Positions 26,422-33,916 of a stretch of DNA of 64,000 nucleotides are shown piece after piece. The position numbers were made by a program, and so were the translations under genes. The DNA is taken from positions 1-64,000 of the forward strand of contig JAJRWB010000023.1 of the NCBI GenBank assembly GCA_024276995.1, read 5' to 3'. This DNA comes from Candidatus Eiseniibacteriota bacterium (lineage in GTDB: Bacteria > Orphanbacterota > Orphanbacteria > Orphanbacterales > Orphanbacteraceae). Below the pieces are notes generated by a model, which saw only the letters and a list, made by a program, of their open reading frames with translations, ran no database searches and was not told where the DNA came from. Every line of letters begins with the position of its first letter. The stretch's first letter is position 1.

Positions 26422-26838
26422 TTAACCGCCCGCGAGGTTCCACAGCTTCCCCTTTTCCCTCTCGTTCCAGGTAACCCCACCCGTGTCGCTCGAACCCTCG
26501 ACCCACTCGGAAGCGAGCCGGTGCGCGAGGAGCACGATCGAGTCGCCGGCCGCGCCTTTGAAATCTCGAACGTAAAGAGAAAGCTCGGCGGAGAGGAGAA
26601 CGGTTCCGGGAAGAACCGCCGGTGTATCGAAACCGATCAGGCTGCGCCGGTACTTTCCCTTGATTCCCACCACGAGGCTGTCGGCGGAACCGTATGGCGT
26701 ATCGGGGAATTTCTCGGAAATCCAGCTGTCTCGTCCCTGCGTCGAATCGAGGGACCACACGACGGTTACCGGGTCGGCGGAGCAGAGTCCGGCGGCAAGG
26801 AGGAGCCAAACGAAGGAATGGCGAAGACGTTCAGGCAC
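26422..26838 (-). pseudogene. N-terminal part of the giant surface protein, cut by an in-frame TAA
   Basis: A signal peptide (VPERLRHSFVWLLLAAGLCSA) is followed by most of a DNRLRE-type beta-sandwich domain (RRSLIGFDTPAVLPGTVLLS, LSLYVRDF, HRLASEWVEGSSDTGGVTW). It stops at TAA (26422-26424) within ...NLAGG-stop-FDTTSIAS. The frame is unchanged on both sides, and the stop falls where family members read G-G-D/E-[FY]-D. Together the parts would give about 2447 residues. GTG at 26838 with GAAGGGA upstream is the preferred start; ATGs at 26880 and 26901 are alternatives. Without readthrough only a short secreted domain would be made. Confidence 0.75.
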
Positions 26839-26951
26839 GAAGAGTCCCTTCGAGGGCGGATTCCGATCCCGGTGTTCCATCTCTACTGAAATTCGACTCA
26901 TCCGGACAAATCTTGATATGCGGCGCCGCCGTCGGGTGTGCAGATTGCGAC

Positions 26952-26978
26952 CGGAGTGCGCATAAATGAGGCACTCCG
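26952..26978. repeat. Perfect 8-bp inverted repeat upstream of the giant gene
   Basis: CGGAGTGC and GCACTCCG enclose 11 bases, lying 114 bases before the chosen start. No T-run follows. It may be a leader hairpin or an operator, or a terminator for the sulfatase-like gene ending at 27108. The rest of 26902-27107 shows nothing else. Confidence 0.3.
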
Positions 26979-27107
26979 CGGAAGTCGGTGCGAGACCGGT
27001 TTTTCAATTCGTTGAATGGAAACAGGTTACAGTGTTCCGCCCCGACGCCGACGCCGTGTCCGTTCTCCCGGTATCCACTGTCTGCAGGAGTCGTGCCGAA
27101 GGAGGGA

Positions 27108-28865
27108 TCAGAAGTAACCGAGCGCCTCGAGCCGTTTCTTTTCGGATTCTCCGAGATCGATCGTCTCGCGGGAAGCTCCCCCCGGATCTTTCCAGATCAT
27201 CACTTCGCCCGGGCGGGGCGCGGCGTTTCCGGCGGGGCGCTCGAGCGTCGGCCCGTTCACCGCGGCGGGATCGATGCCGAAGGACGGTTTCGGAGGATGG
27301 GCGCCGTTCGGGCCGATCCGGATCCGGTCCGCGTTCTCCTCGCCGTCGACGCGGATCGAGAACGTGACGGCGCAGCCGGGCGGCTCGCAGGTGAAGGCGA
27401 TCCCCCCCGCTTCGGCGGAAAGAGCGGTGAAAAAGATCATCGTGTCGGTCGCCCGGACGAGGCGCACCGACCGGCCGCCGACGGGAACGACGTCGACGAG
27501 CATCCCGTCGGCCTTCACCGTTCCCTCCACGGCGATCGTATCGCCCGGCGTTCCCGCCCAGGAGATCATCCAGGCGCCCGGAGGACGTTCTTCCCCGATC
27601 TTTTCGGCGAGGGAGTCCGACTCGGCGGGGAAGTCGCCGGCGCGATCGGTTGTTTCGGCCCGATCCTCCAACGGGCGGTAGAGCGCCGCGCCGCCCCCGC
27701 TCCAGATGTATTTCGACCCGCCCCGGAGGGCGGCCCTCCCGTACCGTGCCTCCCGCGTGGTGCCCGCGAAGAGCACACGGCCGCCGTCCCCCCCGCCCCG
27801 GACGGAGTCGTAGAGCGAACGCCCGCGCGCCCCGGGCTCGGCGGCGATGTCCGCCCTCTGGAGAAGGGAGGGAAGGATGTCGATGACGCTTACCGGTTCG
27901 CCGATCCTCACGCCCCGTCCGACACGCGATCGGTCACGCAGAATCATCGGTACATGAAGCACTTCGTCGTAAAACGTGAATGCGTGACCCATGGAACGGT
28001 GATCCTGGAACTCTTCGCCGTGGTCCGCCGTGATGATCACCACCGAACGGTCGGGTGGCGCCACATCGTCGAACACCGCGAGCAACGTGTCGATCCACGC
28101 GTCGACGTAACGGATCTCACCGTCGTAGAGTCCCTCCAGATATGAAAGTTCTCGCGGGGCGAGAAGCGAATCGGGGGAAAGATAGCGGCGGATCGTCTCG
28201 TACGACCCATCGATACTGGATAGCGTTTCACCTGTGAATCGATATTTCCATCCTTCTGGAGCGCCGTATTCCCAGTGGGGATCGAAGAAGTGGACCATCA
28301 GGAAGAACGGCTTCGCCGGGTCGGCCGACCGGAGGATCTCCACCGCCTTTCCGGCGACTTGCGCCGCCACCGGTTCCCGTCCGGCGTCGAAACGGTAATC
28401 CTTCGTGATGCCGAACTCCTCGAACCGGTCGAAACCGTCGTCGAATCGGTAGAGACTCGATGTGTAGATATGGCTCACCACGGCGGCGGTGGCGTATCCG
28501 TTCCCGCGCAGGATCTCGGCGAGCGTCCGGACGCCGGCGTCGAGGGGGAAGCGGTCGTTCGATGCGCCGTGTTCCCACGGGTAGAGGGATGTGACGATCG
28601 AGCCGAAGGCGGGGAGCGTCCAGGGCGCGGTGGTGTACGCCCGTTCGAAGAGCACTCCCTCGCGGGCGAGGGAGTCGAGCCGCGGCGTGGTCGGGCGGCT
28701 GTAGCCGTAGCACGAGGCGTGGTCGGCCCGAAAGGTGTCGACTACCACGAGAAGGATGTCGGGCCGCTCATTTCGCCCGCATCCCGAGCCGCACAGCGAC
28801 GCCGCAAGCAGTGCCGAGGCGGCGAGGCCGCGGGCGATCACCCGTCTGAGGCGTACCGGTTCCAT
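27108..28865 (-). CDS. Exported sulfatase-fold hydrolase, Thr-nucleophile type
   Basis: 585 aa. A signal peptide ending near SLCGSGCGRN may be a lipoprotein signal. The sulfatase-like catalytic domain spans residues about 35-420, with intact metal motifs (VVVDTFRADHASCYGY and TADHGEEFQDH) but T-L-P-A-F instead of C/S-x-P-x-R at the nucleophile. A beta-rich C-terminal extension of ~150 residues follows (about 430-560). It is thus expected to be a metal-dependent phospho- or sulfoesterase using Thr, not a formylglycine sulfatase. The ATG at 28865 lies six bases after an extended -10 (TGC-TATATT) and has no ribosome site, suggesting a leaderless message. It is divergent from the decarboxylase gene. 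Confidence 0.85.
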   Translation of the reverse strand: MEPVRLRRVIARGLAASALLAASLCGSGCGRNERPDILLVVVDTFRADHASCYGYSRPTTPRLDSLAREGVLFERAYTTAPWTLPAFGSIVTSLYPWEHGASNDRFPLDAGVRTLAEILRGNGYATAAVVSHIYTSSLYRFDDGFDRFEEFGITKDYRFDAGREPVAAQVAGKAVEILRSADPAKPFFLMVHFFDPHWEYGAPEGWKYRFTGETLSSIDGSYETIRRYLSPDSLLAPRELSYLEGLYDGEIRYVDAWIDTLLAVFDDVAPPDRSVVIITADHGEEFQDHRSMGHAFTFYDEVLHVPMILRDRSRVGRGVRIGEPVSVIDILPSLLQRADIAAEPGARGRSLYDSVRGGGDGGRVLFAGTTREARYGRAALRGGSKYIWSGGGAALYRPLEDRAETTDRAGDFPAESDSLAEKIGEERPPGAWMISWAGTPGDTIAVEGTVKADGMLVDVVPVGGRSVRLVRATDTMIFFTALSAEAGGIAFTCEPPGCAVTFSIRVDGEENADRIRIGPNGAHPPKPSFGIDPAAVNGPTLERPAGNAAPRPGEVMIWKDPGGASRETIDLGESEKKRLEALGYF

Positions 28866-28871
28866 CACCGG

Positions 28872-28877
28872 AATATA
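28872..28877 (-). promoter_or_regulatory. Extended -10 element placed for a leaderless transcript
   Basis: On the minus strand TGC-TATATT ends six bases before the ATG at 28865, so transcription would begin at or next to the start codon. No -35 match is seen. Confidence 0.4.
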
Positions 28878-28911
28878 GCATGAATCGTCTGGCCGGTGAG
28901 GCGAGCGCCTG

Positions 28912-28917
28912 TATACT
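28912..28917 (+). promoter_or_regulatory. -10 element placed for a leaderless transcript
   Basis: TATACT ends six bases before the decarboxylase ATG at 28924, the same geometry as the divergent promoter at 28872-28877. No good -35 and no ribosome site are seen. Confidence 0.4.
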
Positions 28918-28923
28918 GTTCCC

Positions 28924-30372
28924 ATGGATCACGACGGAAAGAAGAAGCCGGCTCGTCCCGGAGAGGTGCCGATCGACCGTTTCCGAGAGGCGGGATACCG
29001 CGCCGTCGACTGGATCGGCGATTACCTCGAGAAGACGAGGGAGTATGCGGTCCTTCCCGACTGCGCCGAGGGGGACCTTCTCGCCCGTCTTCCCGAGGAG
29101 ATGCCCGAGGAGGGAGAGTCTTTCGAGGCGATCGAGAAGGACTTCCGGGAGCGGATCGTTCCGGCGGTGACCCACTGGAACCACCCGCGCTTCTTCGCCT
29201 ACTTCTCCATCACCGGTTCCGCCCCGGGTATCCTCGGGGAACTGTACTCGGCGGCGCTTAACACGAACGGCATGAAATGGGCCTCCTGCCCCGCGTCGGT
29301 GGAACTGGAGAAGAGGGTCCTCCAATGGCTCGCGAGGGCCGTCGGGCTTCCCGGCGATTTCAGCGGGATCGTCGTCGATCTCGCCTCCACCGCGACACTC
29401 CTCTCCCTCGCCGTGGCCCGCGAAAGGGCGTGTGGTTTCCGCAGCCGGAAGGAAGGTTTCGACGCGAAGCGTGAGAAACTTGTGTTATACACTTCAAGAG
29501 AATCCCACGTATCGGTGGAGAAGGCGGCCATCGTGCTCGGCCTCGGTCTCGACGCGGTGCATGCCGTCGATACGGATGACGAGTACCGCCTCGATCCGGC
29601 GGCGCTCTCTGCGGCGATCGACGCCGACCGCGCGGCGGGGCGGAAACCGTTCGCCGTCGTCGCCACCCTCGGCACCACGGTGACCACCAGTGTCGATCCC
29701 GCCGGGGCGATCGCCGATATCGCCCGGCGGGAGCAGCTCTGGTTCCACGTCGACGCGGCGTACGCGGGGCCGGCGGCGATGCTTCCAGAAAAGCGTCTCC
29801 TCTTCGACGGTTGGGAGCGGGCCGATTCGATCGTGTTCAATCCCCACAAATGGCTCTTCGTTCCGATCGACGCGAGCGCCCTTTTCTTCCGCGATCCCCG
29901 CGCCTGGCGCCACGCCTTCTCCGTGGTGCCCGATTATCTCGCCTCCGACGGAGACGCCGACGATCCGATGGACTACGGGTTCCAGCTCGGGCGGCGGTTC
30001 CGGGCGCTCAAGCTCTGGTTCGTTCTCCGTACGTACGGGAGGCGGGGACTCGTCGCGAACATCCGGCACCATATCGCCCTGGCGGCCGACCTCGCAGGCA
30101 GGATCGACCGTTCGGCGCGATGGGAGAGAGTGGCGCCCGTCCACTTTTCCACCGTCTGTTTCCGCTTCACCGGGGGAGGGGAGGGCGAATCATCCGATCG
30201 GGCGAACCGGGAGATTTTCGACCGGCTCAACCGGAGCGGTATCGCTCACATCTCCCGGGCGGTGGTGGGGGGGCGATTCGTTCTCCGCCTCACTTTCGGT
30301 AACCTGAAGACCACCGGCGCGGACGTCGACGAGGTGTGGCGGGCGCTCGAGGAGATGGCGGGACGATCTTGA
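28924..30372 (+). CDS. PLP-dependent aromatic amino acid decarboxylase (group II)
   Basis: 482 aa, typical for the DOPA/tryptophan/tyrosine decarboxylase family. These enzymes release CO2 from aromatic L-amino acids to give amines in the cytoplasm. Landmarks are the N-terminal dimerisation region with VTHWNHPRFFAYF, the cofactor pocket HVDAAYAGPAA, and the Schiff-base lysine in NPHKWLF (about residue 305). The FGLRVSV-like substrate loop ends at RFVLRLTFGN. The preferred aromatic substrate cannot be told from sequence alone. It is divergent from a sulfatase-like gene and closely followed by a VanZ-like gene. Confidence 0.92.
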   Translation: MDHDGKKKPARPGEVPIDRFREAGYRAVDWIGDYLEKTREYAVLPDCAEGDLLARLPEEMPEEGESFEAIEKDFRERIVPAVTHWNHPRFFAYFSITGSAPGILGELYSAALNTNGMKWASCPASVELEKRVLQWLARAVGLPGDFSGIVVDLASTATLLSLAVARERACGFRSRKEGFDAKREKLVLYTSRESHVSVEKAAIVLGLGLDAVHAVDTDDEYRLDPAALSAAIDADRAAGRKPFAVVATLGTTVTTSVDPAGAIADIARREQLWFHVDAAYAGPAAMLPEKRLLFDGWERADSIVFNPHKWLFVPIDASALFFRDPRAWRHAFSVVPDYLASDGDADDPMDYGFQLGRRFRALKLWFVLRTYGRRGLVANIRHHIALAADLAGRIDRSARWERVAPVHFSTVCFRFTGGGEGESSDRANREIFDRLNRSGIAHISRAVVGGRFVLRLTFGNLKTTGADVDEVWRALEEMAGRS

Positions 30373-30437
30373 CCGGGAGTGCGCTCCTTGGTAACGTAAC
30401 GCGCTTCTACCCGATGTACGCGGAGGGAATGGCGGGG

Positions 30438-30818
30438 GTGTCCGGCAAGAGACGATACGGGATCCTGGCGACCGCGCTGGTGTGGACGGCGCTCATGGTG
30501 ACCGGGTCATCGATCCGGTCGATCCCGCCCGAAGTGGCCCCCCTCTTCGCTTTCGACAAGGTGCTCCACTTCCTGGCGTACGCCGGTTTTTCCTGGCTCT
30601 GGGGAGCGGTGCTCCGCGCGTTCCGTCCGGAGATCCTTCCCCCGCGGCGGTGGTACTTGATCGTGCTGCTCGGCGCACTTTGGGGGGCGCTCGACGAGAC
30701 GTACCAGGGCTTTTTCGGCCGCACCCGGGATCCCTTCGACTGGTGCGCCGACGTGATCGGCGTCTCCTTCGCCCAGGCGGTCCAGGAGATCCGCGCCAGG
30801 CTGAAGAAAGGGGGCTGA
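30438..30818 (+). CDS. VanZ-like small membrane protein
   Basis: About 126 aa with four hydrophobic segments. The family pattern is visible: first helix, then DKVLHFLAYAGFSWLW, then LLGALWGALDETYQGFFGRTRDPFDWCADVIGVSFA. VanZ-like proteins are integral membrane proteins of unclear function, one of which gives teicoplanin resistance. The start is uncertain. GTG at 30438 has GGAGGG ten bases upstream; ATG at 30429 is too close to it and ATG at 30414 has no ribosome site. Its stop is one base before the hisS GTG. Confidence 0.8.
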   Translation: MSGKRRYGILATALVWTALMVTGSSIRSIPPEVAPLFAFDKVLHFLAYAGFSWLWGAVLRAFRPEILPPRRWYLIVLLGALWGALDETYQGFFGRTRDPFDWCADVIGVSFAQAVQEIRARLKKGG

Positions 30819-30819
30819 T

Positions 30820-32106
30820 GTGGAACGGTTCAGGGAAGTGCGCGGCACGAAAGACCTGCGCCCGGGCGAGATCGAGCGATGGCACTACCTCGAGAAGATC
30901 GTGCGCACCGTGATGGACCGCTACGGCTACCTCGAGATCCGGACACCGATGTTCGAGTCGACGGAGCTGTTCAGTCGCTCGATCGGCTCGGACACCGATA
31001 TCGTTCAGAAGGAGATGTACACCTTCCCCGACCGCAAGGGGAGGAGCCTCACCCTTCGGCCGGAGGGGACGGCGTCGGTGGCGCGGTCGTATCTCCAGCA
31101 CAATATGGGACGGGGAAAAGCGGTGACGAAGCTCTACTACATGGGGCCGATGTTCCGCTACGAAAGGCCGCAGAAGGGACGGTTCCGCCAGTTCCACCAG
31201 TTCGGTACCGAGGCGATCGGATCGCCCGCGGCCTGGTACGACACGGAGACGATCTCCGTATTCTACGAGATTCTCGACGCCGCCGGTCTCGGACCGCTCA
31301 CGGTGAGGCTCGGTTCGGTGGGTGATCCCGGGTGCAGGCCCGCGTACACTTCCCTCCTGAAGGAATATCTCCGTGCGCGGAGCGATGAGCTTTGCGGGAA
31401 CTGCAAGGAGAGAATGGAGAAGAACCCCCTTCGGGTGCTCGACTGCAAGAACCGGTCGTGCGGCGGAGCGATCGAAAGCGCGCCTTCCCTCCTCGATCAT
31501 CTGTGCGAGCCGTGCACGGCCCATCTCGGGGAGGTCCGCTCGACGCTCGAGAAAGGGGGCATTCCTTTCGAGCTCGACCGGTCGCTCGTCCGCGGGCTCG
31601 ATTATTACTCGCGCACGGTGTTCGAGATCCACCACGATGAACTGGGGGCCCAAAGTGCTCTGGGAGGGGGAGGCCGCTACGACGGTCTCCTCGAGGATCT
31701 CGGCGGGCCGCCGACGCCGGGGGTCGGCTTCTCCGCCGGCATGGAGAGGATCATCACCGTGGCGGAGTCTCTCGAAATCGAATGGGACGGGGGGGACGAG
31801 CCGATGATCTATGTCGCTCCCGTGGAGGAAACGGCCGCAGGCGATGTTTTTCCCCTCGTCCGCCGTCTCCGCCGGAGATGGAAAACGGAGGGTGTGCGCG
31901 AAGTGCGCAACCTCAAGACGGTGCTCAAGAGGGCGAGCCGCGCGGGTGCGGGAATCGTTCTTCTTCTCGGAGCAGGCGGTGCTTTGACGGTGAAGAGAAT
32001 GGACACGGGGGACGAGACCGGCGTGTCGGTCGACCACCTGGAGGAGGAGGTCGAAGACCTCCGGAAGGCGATCGCCGCACGGCGATCGGAGGAGAGGGAT
32101 TCGTGA
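30820..32106 (+). CDS. hisS: Histidyl-tRNA synthetase
   Basis: 428 aa class II synthetase that charges tRNA-His. Motif 2 (RYERPQKGRFRQFHQF), the TLRPEGT loop, the histidine-A loop GLDYYSRTVFE, motif 3 (GVGFSAGMERI) and the C-terminal anticodon-binding domain are present. The GTG at 30820 follows the VanZ-like stop by one base. Its own stop overlaps the aspS ATG (TGATG), so hisS and aspS are coupled, a common bacterial pair. Confidence 0.97.
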   Translation: MERFREVRGTKDLRPGEIERWHYLEKIVRTVMDRYGYLEIRTPMFESTELFSRSIGSDTDIVQKEMYTFPDRKGRSLTLRPEGTASVARSYLQHNMGRGKAVTKLYYMGPMFRYERPQKGRFRQFHQFGTEAIGSPAAWYDTETISVFYEILDAAGLGPLTVRLGSVGDPGCRPAYTSLLKEYLRARSDELCGNCKERMEKNPLRVLDCKNRSCGGAIESAPSLLDHLCEPCTAHLGEVRSTLEKGGIPFELDRSLVRGLDYYSRTVFEIHHDELGAQSALGGGGRYDGLLEDLGGPPTPGVGFSAGMERIITVAESLEIEWDGGDEPMIYVAPVEETAAGDVFPLVRRLRRRWKTEGVREVRNLKTVLKRASRAGAGIVLLLGAGGALTVKRMDTGDETGVSVDHLEEEVEDLRKAIAARRSEERDS

Positions 32107-33869
32107 TGGAGAGGAGTCGGACGCACACGTGCGGAGAACTTCGAAAGGAGCACGCCGGCGAGGCGGCGGTGCTCATGGGATGGGTACACCGCGTGCGCGA
32201 CCAGGGAGGGATCGTCTTTATCGATCTGAGAGATCGCTACGGGACGACGCAGGTCGTCGTCGAACCGGGCGGGCCCGTTTCCCTCGACGTGGCGCGGGAG
32301 TTCAAGAGAGAGTACGTGGCCGAGGTGCGCGGCACGGTGCGCCTGCGGCCGGAGGAGATGGCGAACCGGAATCTTCAGACCGGCGAGGTGGAACTCGTGG
32401 CGGAGGAACTCGTCCTGCTGAACCGGTGCGTCACGCCGCCGTTCGTGGTGGAAGACGACACCGACGCAAGCGAGGAGATCCGCCTCCAGTACCGCTTTCT
32501 CGATCTGCGGCGGCCGAAGATGCAAAAGCTGATCGAGTTGCGGCACCACGCCGCCGGCGTCGTGCGCCGCTACCTTTCGGACAAGGGGTTTCTTGAAATC
32601 GAAACGCCCCTCCTCGTGCGGAACTCGCCCGAGGGGGCGCGCGATTTCCTCGTCCCGAGCCGTCTTTCCAAAGGAAAGTTCTACTCCCTTCCCCAGTCGC
32701 CGCAGATCTACAAACAGATCCTCATGGTGTCCGGGTGCGACCGCTATTTTCAGATCGCGAAATGTCTTCGCGACGAGGATCTTCGCGCAGACCGCCAGCC
32801 GGAGTTCTCCCAGATCGACATCGAGCTTTCGTTCACCACCGAAGGGGAAGTGTTCGACATCATGGACGGTCTCCTCGCGGCGATCTGGAAAGAAGCGGGG
32901 GGGGGCGATATTTCGACGCCCATCCCGGTGATCTCCCACGCCGAGGCGATGGCGAAATACGGCAGCGACAAGCCCGATATCCGTTTCGGAATGGAAATTC
33001 AGGATATAAGTGAATTGGCGGCCCGATCCGAGTTCCGTGCATTCCGCGCGGTGATCGAGGGGGGCGGGACGGTTCGTGCGATCGCCGCGCCGGGGGGCGC
33101 CTCCCTTTCACGCAGGGAGATCGACGGTCTCGAGGAGACGGCGAAGCGGGCCGGAGCGAAGGGGCTCGCGTGGTGCCGCGTATCGGAGGGGAAGCTCGAC
33201 GGGGGCGTGGGGCGCTTCTTCGATCACGAAGCGCTGACCGCCGCGGCGGGCGCCTCTACAGGAGACCTGGTGGTCATGGTGGCGGCCGACGAGAAGACCG
33301 CCCTCTCGTCGCTCGGTCAGGTGCGGCTCGCCCTCGGCGGGCGGCTCGCCCCGCCGTCGGCGGGAGATTTCCGCTTCCTATGGGTCAACCGCTTTCCCCT
33401 CTTCGAGTGGGATGACGAAGGAGAACGGTGGGAGCCGGCGCACCATATGTTCACCTTGCCTTACGATGATGAGATCGAGTTTCTCGAAACGGATCCCGGG
33501 AGAGTGCATGCCCGGCTCTATGACATGACGCTCAACGGCGTGGAGATCGCGTCCGGTTCGATCCGCTGCCACGACCCCGAACTGCAGCGGCGGATCATGT
33601 CGGTGGTGGGAATCCGCGGCGAGGAGGCCGACAGGCGATTCGGCTTCCTTCTGAACGCACTTAGCTACGGGGCGCCCCCGCACGGCGGGATCGCCTTCGG
33701 ATGGGACAGGCTGATCACCCTTCTCGCCGGCGGCGACTCGATCCGCGATGTGATCCCTTTCCCGAAAACGACGAGCGGCCTCTCACCGATGGACGGCAGC
33801 CCCTCCGACGTCGAAGAGGAGCTTCTCGCCGATCTCGGCCTTCGTCTCCTGCCGCGAAAAGAGGATTGA
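32106..33869 (+). CDS. aspS: Aspartyl-tRNA synthetase (bacterial type)
   Basis: 587 aa. An N-terminal OB-fold anticodon domain (CGELRKEHAGEAAVLMGWVH) precedes the class II core: QSPQIYKQ, motif 2 FRDEDLRADRQPEFSQIDIE, a bacterial GAD insertion (about 285-415) and motif 3 GGIAFGWDRL. It charges tRNA-Asp and possibly tRNA-Asn. Positions that separate discriminating from non-discriminating enzymes read RDQGG and PEEMANRN, which match neither well-known pattern clearly. The ATG overlaps the hisS stop by one base; upstream in-frame starts lie within hisS and were rejected. Confidence 0.97.
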   Translation: MERSRTHTCGELRKEHAGEAAVLMGWVHRVRDQGGIVFIDLRDRYGTTQVVVEPGGPVSLDVAREFKREYVAEVRGTVRLRPEEMANRNLQTGEVELVAEELVLLNRCVTPPFVVEDDTDASEEIRLQYRFLDLRRPKMQKLIELRHHAAGVVRRYLSDKGFLEIETPLLVRNSPEGARDFLVPSRLSKGKFYSLPQSPQIYKQILMVSGCDRYFQIAKCLRDEDLRADRQPEFSQIDIELSFTTEGEVFDIMDGLLAAIWKEAGGGDISTPIPVISHAEAMAKYGSDKPDIRFGMEIQDISELAARSEFRAFRAVIEGGGTVRAIAAPGGASLSRREIDGLEETAKRAGAKGLAWCRVSEGKLDGGVGRFFDHEALTAAAGASTGDLVVMVAADEKTALSSLGQVRLALGGRLAPPSAGDFRFLWVNRFPLFEWDDEGERWEPAHHMFTLPYDDEIEFLETDPGRVHARLYDMTLNGVEIASGSIRCHDPELQRRIMSVVGIRGEEADRRFGFLLNALSYGAPPHGGIAFGWDRLITLLAGGDSIRDVIPFPKTTSGLSPMDGSPSDVEEELLADLGLRLLPRKED

Positions 33870-33916
33870 TCCGGGGCATAACGGCGATCGACCGCCGGTC
33901 CCGCCGGGGGCGCGCC

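Noticed and set aside
13591-26838. Genome-wide stop-codon reassignment to explain the two in-frame stops
   Set aside because: The two stops differ (TAG and TAA), and both codons end other intact genes in the window at sensible positions.
31782-32105. Longer aspS start inside hisS
   Set aside because: The extension is out-of-frame hisS sequence; the bacterial OB-fold begins at 32106, where the ATG overlaps the hisS stop.
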